A stretch of 64,000 nucleotides of DNA from Lewinellaceae bacterium (GTDB lineage Bacteria; Bacteroidota; Bacteroidia; Chitinophagales; Saprospiraceae): positions 29,467 to 93,466 of the forward strand of contig JACJXZ010000025.1 in assembly GCA_020636375.1 (NCBI GenBank), written 5' to 3'. A program made the translations under genes and the position numbers. Shown here one piece after another: positions 15,686-24,525 of the stretch; within the stretch, counting starts at the first letter, position 1; every line of letters starts with the position of its first letter. The notes under the pieces are model-generated. The model saw nothing but the letters and a program-made list of their open reading frames with translations. It was not told the DNA's origin and did not search any database.

Positions 15686-15776
15686 TAAATCTTAGGCTGT
15701 AGGTTTTAGGGGGGCAACCCCAGCCTAATCGGGCACTCAACAGATGCCTAACGCCCAAAACCTAATGCCTAAATCC
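15686..15776. repeat. imperfect inverted repeat between gldE and gldD
   Basis: CTTAGGCTGTAGGTTTTAGG near the left pairs imperfectly with AAAACCTAATGCCTAAATCC at the right. It fills much of the 291-bp gap 15563-15853, where no gene is visible. Confidence 0.45.
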
Positions 15777-15853
15777 TCCCAACACCGGAGGGGGCACAAT
15801 TTAGCATCGCGCCCCCAATAACAAATAACAGCCGGCAACCTCATTCTCCGGCC

Positions 15854-17278
15854 CTATGGCTTTGGCAGCATAAAAAGGATTTGCTCGATGCGCCGCCTGC
15901 TTACAGAAACGATCTTGAAGCGGAATTGATTGTAGGGGATTTCGGTATCGGGCTTGGGGATGACGCCGGTGAGTTCAAGGATGAGGCCTGCCATGGAATC
16001 GGCTTCGCCTTTGGCTTCGTCGAAGGTATTGGTATCTATGCCGACGATCCGGCAAACATCATTGAGCAGGGTTTTGCCTTCAAAAAGGTAATTGTAGTCG
16101 TCAATTTTTTTAAATACCACTTCCAGCTCGTCGTCGAATTCGTCCTTGATCTCGCCGATGATCTCCTCCATGATGTCCTCCAGCGTCACGATCCCTGAAC
16201 TGCCGCCATACTCATCGACCACGATGGCCAGGTGGAGGTGTTCCTTCTGAAACTCTTTGAGCAGGTCGTTGATCTTCTTGGCTTCCGGGACGTAGTAAAC
16301 ATCAGTATGGATCAGTTGCTGCCATTCGAAATCGTTGCCTTCGTTGAGGTGGCCGAGCAGGTCTTTAACGTAAAGTATGCCGGTGACGTTGTCGAAGTCG
16401 TTTTCATAAACAGGTATCCGGGAATACCCCGATTCCTGGACGACTTTAAGCAGTTCGTGATAGTCGATTCGGAAGTCGACGGCCACCACGTCTACCCGGG
16501 AGCTCATGATCTGTTTGACGGTGACCTCTCCGAATTTGACTATGCTTTTGAGGATGTCAACATCCTGAGCGGCGTCTTTTTCCTGGCTCACTGTCAATTC
16601 AATGGCCTCGTCGATGTCTTCGCGGCTGGCGAGGCTGCCTCCCGGTGCCGTTGTGGCCAGCCTGCGTTCAATGATGCGGGTGGTATTGACCAGGGCGTTG
16701 TTGAGCGGGCCGAGCAGGTTCAGGAGGAAGGTGATGGGGCGGGCCATGACCTTGGCCAGGCGCAGGTTGTTGATTTTGGCATACACTTTGGGTGCCACTT
16801 CTCCGAACAGGACGAGCAGGAATGTGACACCCACAATGGTAATCAGAAAGCTGATCAGCCAGGACCAGTAAGCTACCCGGCTGGGCTCGGGCTGCCCCCA
16901 CAGATTGGTAATATGGGCCGCCCACTGCTCAAAAGTATCCGGAGGGATGATCCTCATCAGCACGAACTCCGAAAGGATGACGATGGCAATATTGATAAAG
17001 TTGTTGCTGATCAGGATCGTGGCCAGCAGGCGGCGCGGTTTATCCTTGAGTGCGAGGATACGTTGGCTGTTTTTCCCGTTTTCCTGTTCGAGACGTTCGA
17101 AGTCGTTGGGCGTCAGCGAAAAAAAAGCTACTTCCGATCCTGAGATCAGGGCAGAACAGGCCAACAGGAAAATGATGCCCAGAATACCCAGGAGAGTCTC
17201 CAGTGAAGGAGAAAGAAGAAGCAGGATAACAGGTAAAAAACTGTAAGCTGGACTATCAGGTTCTGGTTCCAATAACAA
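15854..17278 (-). CDS. gldE: GldE, CNNM/CorC-type membrane protein linked to gliding
   Basis: 474 residues. N-terminal hydrophobic helix, then the DUF21/CNNM transmembrane domain with ACSALISGSEVAFFSLTPND, further helices around ATILISNNFINIAIVILSE and LISFLITIVGVTFLLVLFGE, then two CBS domains (about 225-350, with IMSSRVDVVAVD, GYSRIPVYEN, AIVVDEYGGSSGIVTLEDI) and a C-terminal CorC/HlyC transporter-associated domain. In F. johnsoniae GldE partners GldD, and extra GldE can suppress some gldD mutants. Biochemically the family moves or senses Mg2+ and other cations. It sits in the order mutY, ssb, gldE, gldD typical of the phylum, 40 bp after ssb, so co-transcription is likely. Confidence 0.92.
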   Translation of the reverse strand: MLLEPEPDSPAYSFLPVILLLLSPSLETLLGILGIIFLLACSALISGSEVAFFSLTPNDFERLEQENGKNSQRILALKDKPRRLLATILISNNFINIAIVILSEFVLMRIIPPDTFEQWAAHITNLWGQPEPSRVAYWSWLISFLITIVGVTFLLVLFGEVAPKVYAKINNLRLAKVMARPITFLLNLLGPLNNALVNTTRIIERRLATTAPGGSLASREDIDEAIELTVSQEKDAAQDVDILKSIVKFGEVTVKQIMSSRVDVVAVDFRIDYHELLKVVQESGYSRIPVYENDFDNVTGILYVKDLLGHLNEGNDFEWQQLIHTDVYYVPEAKKINDLLKEFQKEHLHLAIVVDEYGGSSGIVTLEDIMEEIIGEIKDEFDDELEVVFKKIDDYNYLFEGKTLLNDVCRIVGIDTNTFDEAKGEADSMAGLILELTGVIPKPDTEIPYNQFRFKIVSVSRRRIEQILFMLPKP

Positions 17279-17318
17279 AGGGGTTAGTTACACCAAAATT
17301 CGTTCCTGCGGTATTCCG

Positions 17319-17795
17319 TCAGAAAGGCAGGTCATCATCCGCCGCATTGCCGGGCTCTTCGGCTAAGGAGCTGTCGGCTTCCTCATCGGCGGGCTTTGAC
17401 GAACCTGCACTCACTTCATCCTCCGGCGCTGCAGAAAATCCGCCGGAGTTGTCGGAATGCTCATCGCGCCGCCCGCCGCTGACGATGCGAAAATAACTGG
17501 CCACCACTTCAGTAGTATAACGGGTATTGCCATCCTGGTCCTGCCAGTTGCGGTGCGTCAGTTTGCCTTCGATATAAACGCCCATACCTTTTTTGAGGGT
17601 GCTCTCCGCCCTTTCTGCCAGGGTGCGCCAAACGACGATGTCATGCCATTCGGTCTGGGTCTGCCATGTCCCGTTTTTGTCCTTATAATTTTCATTGGTG
17701 GCAATGGGGAATTTTGCTACTACCGCCCCATTTTCCAGCCGGCGCACTTCCGGGTCGCGCCCCAGGTTGCCAATCAATATTACGCGGTTTACCAT
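17319..17795 (-). CDS. ssb: single-stranded DNA-binding protein
   Basis: 158 residues. OB fold at 1-108: MVNRVILIGNLGRDPEVRRL, TNENYKDKNGTWQTQTEWHDIVVW, the KGMGVYIEGKLTHRNWQDQDGNTRYTTEV strand region. The C-terminal third is acidic and disordered and ends in the classic SSB tip DDDLPF, which recruits repair and replication proteins. The protein coats single-stranded DNA in replication, recombination and repair. Between mutY and gldE on the same strand, with about 100 bp to mutY and 40 bp to gldE; this clustering is conserved in Bacteroidota. Confidence 0.97.
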   Translation of the reverse strand: MVNRVILIGNLGRDPEVRRLENGAVVAKFPIATNENYKDKNGTWQTQTEWHDIVVWRTLAERAESTLKKGMGVYIEGKLTHRNWQDQDGNTRYTTEVVASYFRIVSGGRRDEHSDNSGGFSAAPEDEVSAGSSKPADEEADSSLAEEPGNAADDDLPF

Positions 17796-17894
17796 CTCTC
17801 AGAAGACTTGTGAAGGAATTAATCAGATAAACTTTAAATATAGCGAATTATAAGCTTTGCCCCAAAAGGGGAGGCAGATAACTCCAAAAAGTTT

Positions 17895-18980
17895 TTACAA
17901 AAAAAGTGTAAGCTGGGACTCTCCCAGGTAACGGTTGATGATCTTTGGGAAGGCAAATTTACTCAAGTTTTCCCGGCTTACCGCTAAAAAGGGGCCGGGA
18001 TTGAGGGAAGCGTTGCGGGGGAGGGACACCTTCCAGAAGGTCGCTATGATCTTCTGGTGGGTCAGCAGCTGTTGGTAGGCGCCGGAAATGTGGCTGACAA
18101 CGGCCGGCTGGCCGCCCAGGAGCTGTTGCCAGAGTAGGCTGCTCCGAATCTCCTCTTCCTCCCGGGAGGCATGGGGCAGTTCCAGCAGGGGAAATTCATA
18201 GAGGTTTTGCCAAATATCTTTTTCTGTGCGTTTGTTGAGCAAATACCTGCCCTCATGGGTGATGACGAGGTAATGGAAAAAGCGGTGCCGTTTTTCCGGC
18301 TTTTTAGCTTTGACGGGCAGGGCATCTGTTTTCCCATCCCGGAGAGCGGTGCAGGCCGGGCGCAATGGGCAAGCCGGGCAGGCCGGTTTTTTGGGGGTGC
18401 AATGCGTGGCGCCGAAGTCCATGATTGCCTGATTGTACCGGCCGGGCTGGCGGGGGTCCAGCAATTCCTCCGCGAGGCTTGTGAATTCCTTTTTGCCGGC
18501 GGTAGTGTCCACTGGGGTATCTATGCCGAAAAACCGGGAGAGTACCCGGAAAACATTGCCGTCAACCACTGCGTATGGCAAGCCGAAAGCGAAGGAGGCG
18601 ATGGCAGCGGCGGTATAGGGGCCGACCCCTTTCAGTTGGCGAATGCCCTCGTAGGTGTCCGGAAAGCGGCCGCCCAGTTTCCGGGCGATATGGCGGGCCG
18701 CAGCGTGCAGGTTTCGGGCGCGGGAATAGTAGCCCAGCCCTTCCCACAATTTCATGACCTCATCCTCCGGTGCTTCTGCCAGATGCCGGACTGTGGGATA
18801 GCGCTCCCGGAAACGCTCGAAATAGGGCAGGCCCTGTTCCACCCGGGTTTGTTGCAAAATGACCTCGGACAGCCATATGAGGTAGGGGTCTTTTTCGCCT
18901 TTCCACGGCAGAGGCCGGTGGCTTTGTTCAAGCCAGGCCATTAGTTTTTCCCGAAAAAATAACTGCTCGCGCTTTTGCAT
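17895..18980 (-). CDS. mutY: A/G-specific adenine glycosylase MutY
   Basis: 361 residues from the ATG at 18978-18980 (MQKREQLFF); the open frame further upstream is an AT-rich leader. The catalytic Glu is in WLSEVILQQTRV, and the helix-hairpin-helix is LKGVGPYTAAAIASFAFG with the catalytic Asp in AVVDGNVFRVLSR. The iron-sulfur cluster ligands are the four Cys in CTPKKPACPACPLRPAC (spacing C-x6-C-x2-C-x5-C). The C-terminal NUDIX-like domain, which recognises 8-oxoguanine, begins after the KAKKPEKRHRF linker. The enzyme removes A mispaired with 8-oxoG. It is first in the cluster with ssb, gldE and gldD. A terminator for the upstream sigma gene overlaps its leader. Confidence 0.96.
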   Translation of the reverse strand: MQKREQLFFREKLMAWLEQSHRPLPWKGEKDPYLIWLSEVILQQTRVEQGLPYFERFRERYPTVRHLAEAPEDEVMKLWEGLGYYSRARNLHAAARHIARKLGGRFPDTYEGIRQLKGVGPYTAAAIASFAFGLPYAVVDGNVFRVLSRFFGIDTPVDTTAGKKEFTSLAEELLDPRQPGRYNQAIMDFGATHCTPKKPACPACPLRPACTALRDGKTDALPVKAKKPEKRHRFFHYLVITHEGRYLLNKRTEKDIWQNLYEFPLLELPHASREEEEIRSSLLWQQLLGGQPAVVSHISGAYQQLLTHQKIIATFWKVSLPRNASLNPGPFLAVSRENLSKFAFPKIINRYLGESQLTLFL

Positions 18981-18988
18981 AGGAAGGC

Positions 18989-19032
18989 AAAAATAAAAAA
19001 AGGCGATTACGGAAAAAACCGCAACCGCCTTC
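18989..19032 (-). terminator. rho-independent terminator of the sigma factor gene
   Basis: On the minus strand, GAAGGCGGTTGCGG and CCGTAATCGCCTT pair around TTTTTT and are followed by TTTTTTATTTTTG. It lies between the sigma gene (ends 19124) and the mutY start. Confidence 0.75.
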
Positions 19033-19123
19033 AATTTTCATTATGGACTATCAGCGAACCAGGCAGCGCAATCCTCGCGATTGCTTCGCCCCGGGCTTGC
19101 TTACCGTAAAAAATTTTCCTTTG

Positions 19124-19663
19124 CTAAGCGCCGGCGCGCTCGCGGACTTCCTTTATGTTTGAATAACGCTTACTGATGACATCCTTCAGCTCTTTACGGG
19201 CAAAGAAAATACGGCTCTTCACCGTACCCAGGGGCAAATCCAGGTGATCGGCAATCTCCTGGTACTTATAGCCGTGGTAGTGCATGAGGAAAGGTATCTT
19301 TATGCTGTCGTCCAGGCCTTCGATCATTTTGGTCAGTTCCTTCATCATGATATTGGATTCAGCCTTGTTAGAAATCACCACGCTGCCGGAGTTGATGTAA
19401 AACATATTCTCTGTGGAATCGATGATCGTGTTCGCCTTCGTCTTCTTGCGATAGTTGTTGATGAAGATGTTCTTCATGATCGTGAAGAGCCAGGCCTTGA
19501 AATTCGTACCCGGGCGAAACTTGTCTCTGTTCGTCAGGGCACGGTAGGCCGTTTCCTGGAAAAGGTCCTTTGCTTCCTCGGTGTTTTTCGTCAGGCTGTA
19601 TGCGAACGAATTGAGCAAGTTGGACATCTGATTGAATTGGCTATAGAATTCTGTGGAGGACAT
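19124..19663 (-). CDS. ECF-type RNA polymerase sigma factor
   Basis: 179 residues. Region 2 (about 8-75): FAYSLTKNTEEAKDLFQETAYRAL, then NFKAWLFTIMKNIFINNYRKKT, the -10 binding and melting part. Region 4 (about 115-165): LDDSIKIPFLMHYHGYKYQEIADHLDLPLGTVKSRIFFARKEL, the helix-turn-helix for the -35. It is the short form typical of extracytoplasmic-function factors with no anti-sigma gene next to it. Its Bacteroidota-type promoter at 19713-19743 suggests transcription by the housekeeping sigma. Similar lone factors are conserved in the phylum and often highly expressed. Targets cannot be told from sequence. Confidence 0.93.
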   Translation of the reverse strand: MSSTEFYSQFNQMSNLLNSFAYSLTKNTEEAKDLFQETAYRALTNRDKFRPGTNFKAWLFTIMKNIFINNYRKKTKANTIIDSTENMFYINSGSVVISNKAESNIMMKELTKMIEGLDDSIKIPFLMHYHGYKYQEIADHLDLPLGTVKSRIFFARKELKDVISKRYSNIKEVRERAGA

Positions 19664-19712
19664 GGCTATTTCTGTTTAACTTACTTGAAGTAATTTTTCT
19701 CTTCTGTTGAAT

Positions 19713-19743
19713 CAAAGGTAAGTAATTGTTAAACAAAATGCAA
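19713..19743 (-). promoter_or_regulatory. promoter of the ECF sigma gene
   Basis: On the minus strand TTG (complement of 19741-19743), a 20-bp spacer and TACCTTTG (complement of 19713-19720) match the Bacteroidota consensus exactly. The -7 box lies about 50 bp before the start codon. Confidence 0.65.
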
Positions 19744-20068
19744 TTTTTTACACTCTTTTTGCGCGGCGGAACTCAAAAATTATGGCTATTATTTTACATA
19801 ACGATCATAAGCATCTGAAAAACAATTATTTAAACTGGAATTAGGCAAAGTGTTAAATTTTTGTACTTTCAAAAAAAATTGAAAAAAAGGACATTTTGTC
19901 GAAGTTTGAATTCGCGAATTCATACTTTTGGTGATCAAAAGAGTCTCCTGCGGGGCAGGAAGAGCCCCGGAAGGCCGTTTGTTCAACTTTGAACAAGAGA
20001 ATGTTAAACAGCCCGGGGCTTTCTTCGGATAAAGGTATAGCGAAGGTTCGAACCGGAACGGAGGGTGG
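19744..20068. other. gene-free gap with hairpins after the LptF/G permease gene
   Basis: 325 bp without a credible gene. AGCCCCGG (19963-19970) pairs with CCGGGGCT (20013-20020) around an inner palindrome TTGTTCAACTTTGAACAA (19979-19996). The structure is just beyond the permease stop on the minus strand and may help end transcription, but no T run follows. The left half (19744-19920) is AT-rich. Confidence 0.5.
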
Positions 20069-21157
20069 CTATTTCTGCGCATTTTTCACCAGCCAGGCAG
20101 CTACGGCGCTGAAGATGATATTGGGAAGCCAAATCCCCAGCAAGATGGGAATGGCCTGGCCGGTTGCAAAAACAATGGCAAACCGGGAAAAGAAAATGAA
20201 GAGCGCCCCGACCCCGATGCCCAGGGCCAGGTGGAGGCCGATCCCTCCCCGGACCTTGCGGGCGGCGATAGACATGCCGATGATGGTCAGTATAAAAATA
20301 GTGAAAGGTTCGGCGGTTCGCCGATGGACTTCTATCTCGTATTTCTGGGTATTGCCGACGCCCCGCGTTTTCTGGTTCCGGATATATTCCTTCAATTCCG
20401 GCGTGGTCATCATGGTCTGCTGTTCCTTATAGTCCACAAAGTCGGCGGGGGTCAGGGCCAGCGTGGTGTCGATCTCTTTGCCGTTGCCGACGATAAGTTC
20501 TTCTTTCATGCCGTTGAAGGTCCTGATCTCATAGTTTCGGAGCTTCCACTTGTTGGGCGGGCCGATCCATTCGGCGGAATTGGCCTTAAGCAGGGAGACC
20601 AGCTCATTGTTCTCGAACTTTTCCAGGCGGAACTTCCGGGCGGTGCTGTCCCGCTTCCGGTAGTAGTTGATGTATACTTTGGTATCCGGGGATAAGAACA
20701 TGTGCACATCCTGGGTTTTGCCTTTGTCGTTGTCCTGCCATATATAGGTGTGCACGATATCCAGGCGGGTCTTGTTCCCCTTGGGAATGAAATAGTGGTT
20801 CCCGATCAGGTGCAGCCCCGCGATGAAGGCGGCGGCGGCCAGGTACGGGCGCATCAGGCGCGGGAAGCTGACGCCGGCATTGAAGATGGAGATGATCTCG
20901 GAGTTGTACGCCATGCGGGAGGTGAAGAATATCACGGCGATCAGGGTGAAGAGCGGCCAGAGCAGCCCGTCGATGTAGAGCAGGAAGTTGGGGAAATAAT
21001 CGATGTATATTTCTTTCTTCGTGATGGGTTCTTCAATGAATTTTTCCACCTTTTCGCTGAAATCGATGATCCCGGAGATCATCGAAAAGATGAGAACCGT
21101 GAAGAAGAATGTACTCAGGAATTTCCGGATAATATATTGATCGAGCTTTTTCAGCAT
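20069..21157 (-). CDS. LptF/LptG-family permease (lipopolysaccharide export)
   Basis: 362 residues. YjgP/YjgQ family: N-terminal MLKKLDQYIIRKFLSTFFFT with three membrane helices (to about 125), a periplasmic beta-jellyroll domain (about 135-285), then three more helices (FTIFILTIIGMSIAARKVRGG, LALGIGVGALFIFFSRFAIV and the C-terminal helix). LptF and LptG form the inner-membrane permease that, with the LptB ATPase, extracts LPS and feeds it into the periplasmic bridge. It lies after tgt on the same strand, a common Bacteroidota pair, although here the palindromic element 21175-21337 sits in the gap, ending only 17 bp before its start codon. Which of F or G it is cannot be decided. Confidence 0.92.
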   Translation of the reverse strand: MLKKLDQYIIRKFLSTFFFTVLIFSMISGIIDFSEKVEKFIEEPITKKEIYIDYFPNFLLYIDGLLWPLFTLIAVIFFTSRMAYNSEIISIFNAGVSFPRLMRPYLAAAAFIAGLHLIGNHYFIPKGNKTRLDIVHTYIWQDNDKGKTQDVHMFLSPDTKVYINYYRKRDSTARKFRLEKFENNELVSLLKANSAEWIGPPNKWKLRNYEIRTFNGMKEELIVGNGKEIDTTLALTPADFVDYKEQQTMMTTPELKEYIRNQKTRGVGNTQKYEIEVHRRTAEPFTIFILTIIGMSIAARKVRGGIGLHLALGIGVGALFIFFSRFAIVFATGQAIPILLGIWLPNIIFSAVAAWLVKNAQK

Positions 21158-21174
21158 AATATTGACCTCCTGTC

Positions 21175-21337
21175 AGAAGCTGTTTAAATTTGGCTTTTCG
21201 CAGCGAAAAGGGGGAGTTTGGGGTTCTGCCTAAGCATTTTTGGAGAGGAATAGCAGCGCTATTGCTGGAGAAAAATGCGACGGCAGGTTCCCGAAATACC
21301 CCTTTGCAGCCGGAAGTGTTAAATTTAAACAGCTTCT
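21175..21337. repeat. 163-bp palindromic element with AGAAGCTGTTTAAATTT ends (element B)
   Basis: Perfect 17-bp terminal inverted repeats AGAAGCTGTTTAAATTT (21175-21191 and complement at 21321-21337). The interior is itself palindromic: GCATTTTT..AAAAATGC around AATAGCAGCGCTATT. It lies between tgt and the permease gene, so it would be in the leader of the permease transcript. Same end family as 58291-58454 and 7534-7600. Confidence 0.85.
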
Positions 21338-21397
21338 ATGGAATAATAAACGTTATGAGCTTCCAAATGGTGGCGGGCCGGCGCCTAATTAACAAAA

Positions 21398-22531
21398 TCA
21401 CAACCTTCCCTGCAAGTCCTTGACCATCTGGTTTTTCCAGCTCAGGAAATCCCCTTCGCGGATATGCCGCCGGGCTTCGCCCACCAGCCAGAGGTAAAAG
21501 CTCAGGTTGTGCAGGCTGGCGATCTGCGCGCCCAGCAGCTCTTTACTGTGGACGAGGTGGCGAAGGTACGCTTTACTGTAAAACCGGCTGGCCTGGCAGG
21601 GGCCATTTTCGTCGATAGGGCTGAAATCTTCCTTCCATTTGGCATTTTTGATGTTGATGGTGCCCCGGGCTGTATACAACAGGCCGTGCCGGGCATTTCG
21701 GGTGGGCAACACGCAGTCGAACATATCGATGCCCAGGGCTATACACTCCAGGATATTTTCAGGAGTGCCGACGCCCATGAGGTATCGGGGCTTCTCCCTG
21801 GGCAGGATGCTACAGGTGAGCTCCGTCATTTCATACATTTCTTCTGCCGGCTCGCCCACCGACAGGCCGCCGATGGCGTTGGCTTCCCGGCCGAATGCAG
21901 CAACGGCCTCCGCCGACGCGATGCGCAGGTCTTTATAGGTACTGCCCTGGACGATAGGAAACAGCGCCTGGTGGTAGCCGTAGAGGGGGCTGGTGCTGTC
22001 GAAGTGCCGGCAGCAGCGTTCCAGCCAGCGGTGGGTCAGTTCCATCGATGATTTGGCATAGTTGTAATCGCACGGGTAGGGCGTACACTCGTCGAAGGCC
22101 ATGATGATGTCAGCGCCAATGGCACGCTGGATATCAATGGCGATCTCCGGGCTGAAGAAATGAGCAGACCCATCGATGTGAGACTGGAAAGTTACCCCAT
22201 CCTCATTAATCTTCCGGCGGTGGCTCAGGGAGTAGACCTGATAGCCTCCGCTATCGGTCAGTATGGGGCGGTTCCAGCCGTTGAACCGGTGCAGGCCGCC
22301 GGCTTTTTGCAGTATGTCGGTCCCGGGCCGGAGGTAGAGGTGATAAGTATTGCCGAGGATGATCTGCGCCCGCACTTCTTCCTCCAGGTCGCGTTGCTGC
22401 ACGCCTTTTACGCTGCCCAGGGTGCCTACCGGCATGAAAATGGGGGTCTCTATCCGTCCATGATCGGTGGTGATCTGCCCGCACCGGGCGGAGGAATGGG
22501 GGTCGTTATGAGTAATGGAAAATTGTAGCAA
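21398..22531 (-). CDS. tgt: tRNA-guanine transglycosylase (queuine tRNA-ribosyltransferase)
   Basis: 377 residues; the start appears to be TTG at 22529-22531, 11 bp after the rodA stop. TIM-barrel motifs: TPIFMPVGTLGSVKGV, the nucleophile-region TDSGGYQVYSLS, DIIMAFDECTPYP (catalytic Asp), PIVQGSTYKDLR, GGLSVGEP, YLMGVGTPENILE, DMFDCVLPTRNARHG (second Asp). It exchanges guanine 34 of GUN tRNAs for the queuosine precursor. The usual zinc motif CxCxxC near the C-terminus is reduced to one Cys (GPCQASRFYSKAYLRHL); I recall Flavobacteriia homologues also lacking it, so this looks like a zinc-less branch rather than damage. The gene is coupled to rodA upstream. Confidence 0.95.
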   Translation of the reverse strand: MLQFSITHNDPHSSARCGQITTDHGRIETPIFMPVGTLGSVKGVQQRDLEEEVRAQIILGNTYHLYLRPGTDILQKAGGLHRFNGWNRPILTDSGGYQVYSLSHRRKINEDGVTFQSHIDGSAHFFSPEIAIDIQRAIGADIIMAFDECTPYPCDYNYAKSSMELTHRWLERCCRHFDSTSPLYGYHQALFPIVQGSTYKDLRIASAEAVAAFGREANAIGGLSVGEPAEEMYEMTELTCSILPREKPRYLMGVGTPENILECIALGIDMFDCVLPTRNARHGLLYTARGTINIKNAKWKEDFSPIDENGPCQASRFYSKAYLRHLVHSKELLGAQIASLHNLSFYLWLVGEARRHIREGDFLSWKNQMVKDLQGRL

Positions 22532-22542
22532 CGCCAGTAGTT

Positions 22543-23985
22543 TTAAATCCGGAAGCGGTGTTTGTCCAATTTCAGCATGACGGCGATCATGATAGTAAAG
22601 CCCAGGAGGGATGACCCTCCCTTACTGATGAAGGGGAGCGGGATGCCAATGATCGGCATCAGGCCCATTGTCATGCCGATGTTGATGAAAAAGTGGAGGA
22701 AAATGATGCCCGCTACGCAATAGGCATAGTGGCGGGAGAAGCTGTAACGCTGCCGCTCGGCGATAATGGTAATCCGGAAGAGCAGCAGCAGGAACAGGGT
22801 GATGATGCCAAAAGCACCGATGAAACCCTGCTCTTCTCCTATGGTACAGAAGATGAAATCAGTAGATTGTTCCGGAACGAAGTTGCCCTTCGTCATAGTG
22901 CCGTGGAGGAAGCCCTTTCCCTGCATCCCCCCGGAACCGATGGCCGTTTTGGATTGCACCAGGTTGTAGAGCGAGCCCCGCTCATCGCACTTATCAGGCT
23001 GCAGCCAGACGTTGATGCGGTCTTGCTGGTGTGGTTTCAGGACATTGTTGAAGCCATAATTGGCGGCAAAAGCCAGGCCGGAACCAAACAGCAAAAAGAA
23101 GAGCAGGGTAGCGGACAGGCGGCCGTTGCGTTGTTGGTAAAGGACGTAACCCAGTGCCAAAACAAAAAGCAGGCAGGCACCCAGCACCTGGGGAAGGTAT
23201 TCCAGTTGAGCAAGATAGTAGGCTGCGCCGGCTATTGCCGCTACGCCGGCCAGCCAGTAGGCCCGTTTTTTCGTCCGGAGATTAAAGGCCATGATCAGCA
23301 AGGCCAGAAGCGTAAGCGCAAGAGTTATGTTCAGAGGAGAAAATACCAGCCCGGCCAGGAGTAAGGCCCCTAAAATGCCGGCTACGATATAGTACGCAGG
23401 GTTGAGCCCTTCCCGGAACAACACCAGCAGGAAGGACAGGAAGACCAGCGCGGAGCCGGCGTCGGGCTGGGCCAGGATCAACAGGATAGGCGCCAGGATG
23501 ATGGCGAAGGAAATGAGCTGGGAACGCGGTTTTTTCAGGTCGGTACTGTAGGATCCGAGAAAGGCCGAAAGGGCCAGGGCGGTGCCAAACTTCGCTATTT
23601 CAGAAGGCTGGAAGGAGAATCCGCCGAAAGAAAACCAGGAAGTGGCACCTTTGATGCTGGTCCCGGCGAAAAGTACGAGAACCAGCAAGCCGATGGATAC
23701 GGCATAAATGGGATAAGCGAATGTTTGCCAGAATTTCCAGTCGAAGAGCATGATGAACGCGAAGATCAGGCTGCAAATCCCAATCCATACCGCTTGTTTT
23801 CCGGCAGAGGTGTTTAGGAAGCTTCCACTCTCCATATTCCTGAACTCTTCAAACCCTACAGAAAAGACCATCAACCATCCCACGACGGTCAACGCCAGGA
23901 AAAGGCTGAATGTAACGTAGTCGATATGGCCCAGTATGGGGGTGTTTCCTTCCCGCCGCATTGTCCGACTTCTTCGCATCTCCAT
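22543..23985 (-). CDS. rodA: RodA, SEDS-family peptidoglycan glycosyltransferase
   Basis: 480 residues with 10 or more membrane helices. SEDS signatures: FSFGGFSFQPSEIAKFGTAL, QPDAGSALVFLSFLLVLFREG with the functionally important Asp of PDAGSA, the long periplasmic loop with INVWLQPD and QSKTAIGSGGMQGKGF, TDFIFCTIGEEQGFIGA, and the C-terminal MGLMPIIGIPLPFISKGGSS. It polymerises glycan strands for cell elongation with a class B PBP. It is longer than the roughly 370-residue proteobacterial RodA because of additional hydrophobic segments in the middle (about 205-300), seen in other Bacteroidota. A SPOR-domain protein is encoded just upstream (24028-24435), and tgt follows after 11 bp. Confidence 0.94.
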   Translation of the reverse strand: MEMRRSRTMRREGNTPILGHIDYVTFSLFLALTVVGWLMVFSVGFEEFRNMESGSFLNTSAGKQAVWIGICSLIFAFIMLFDWKFWQTFAYPIYAVSIGLLVLVLFAGTSIKGATSWFSFGGFSFQPSEIAKFGTALALSAFLGSYSTDLKKPRSQLISFAIILAPILLILAQPDAGSALVFLSFLLVLFREGLNPAYYIVAGILGALLLAGLVFSPLNITLALTLLALLIMAFNLRTKKRAYWLAGVAAIAGAAYYLAQLEYLPQVLGACLLFVLALGYVLYQQRNGRLSATLLFFLLFGSGLAFAANYGFNNVLKPHQQDRINVWLQPDKCDERGSLYNLVQSKTAIGSGGMQGKGFLHGTMTKGNFVPEQSTDFIFCTIGEEQGFIGAFGIITLFLLLLFRITIIAERQRYSFSRHYAYCVAGIIFLHFFINIGMTMGLMPIIGIPLPFISKGGSSLLGFTIMIAVMLKLDKHRFRI

Positions 23986-24027
23986 CTGTTACTGTTCCGT
24001 CGTCTGCTGACCCGGATAATTTTTTAT

Positions 24028-24435
24028 CTAATAATTGCCGCCGATCAGTTCACGGGGGCGTATGGCGTCATCCCTGACCAGATAGATACCTGGGTAGTCC
24101 CGCTCCAGGATATACTTGAGGCGCAGCGCTTCCAGCTTGGTGGCAAAAGCGCCGGCGCGCAGCTTGTAGTAGGGCGCCGAATGCACCCAATCTACCGCAA
24201 TAGACGGGTAGCGGTATTGAAAAGATTGCTTGACGCTTTCCAGCCTTTGCCGGTCGGGGGTTGCCAGTACCTGTACCCGCCAGCCACTCACGTAATTCCT
24301 GGATTTATTGATCTCAATAAAGCGGTCCATCATTTCTCCGATCGGCCGGTCCTCTTCGTAAAAAACGTTATTCTGGGCTTTGGCGGCGATTTGGCCAAAT
24401 ACCAGGAACCACCCTAAAAATAAGAAGCGAGCCAT
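24028..24435 (-). CDS. SPOR-domain periplasmic protein
   Basis: 135 residues. Signal peptide (MARFLFLGWFLVFGQIAAKA), a short helix, then a SPOR-like fold of about 75 residues: GWRVQVLATPDRQRLESVKQ, VDWVHSAPYYKLRAGAFATKLEALRLKYIL, ending YPGIYLVRDD. SPOR domains bind peptidoglycan stripped of stem peptides, typically at division sites. Placement 42 bp upstream of rodA on the same strand supports a cell-wall role. No lipobox. The start at 24433-24435 is the only ATG before the signal peptide. Confidence 0.85.
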   Translation of the reverse strand: MARFLFLGWFLVFGQIAAKAQNNVFYEEDRPIGEMMDRFIEINKSRNYVSGWRVQVLATPDRQRLESVKQSFQYRYPSIAVDWVHSAPYYKLRAGAFATKLEALRLKYILERDYPGIYLVRDDAIRPRELIGGNY

Positions 24436-24525
24436 ATTGCTGTTTTGATGGTTAACGAGGGCAGGTTTTCCGAAGGGCCTGCGTGGTGTAAATATACGAC
24501 ATTCGGGAAAGTTATTCCTAATGGG

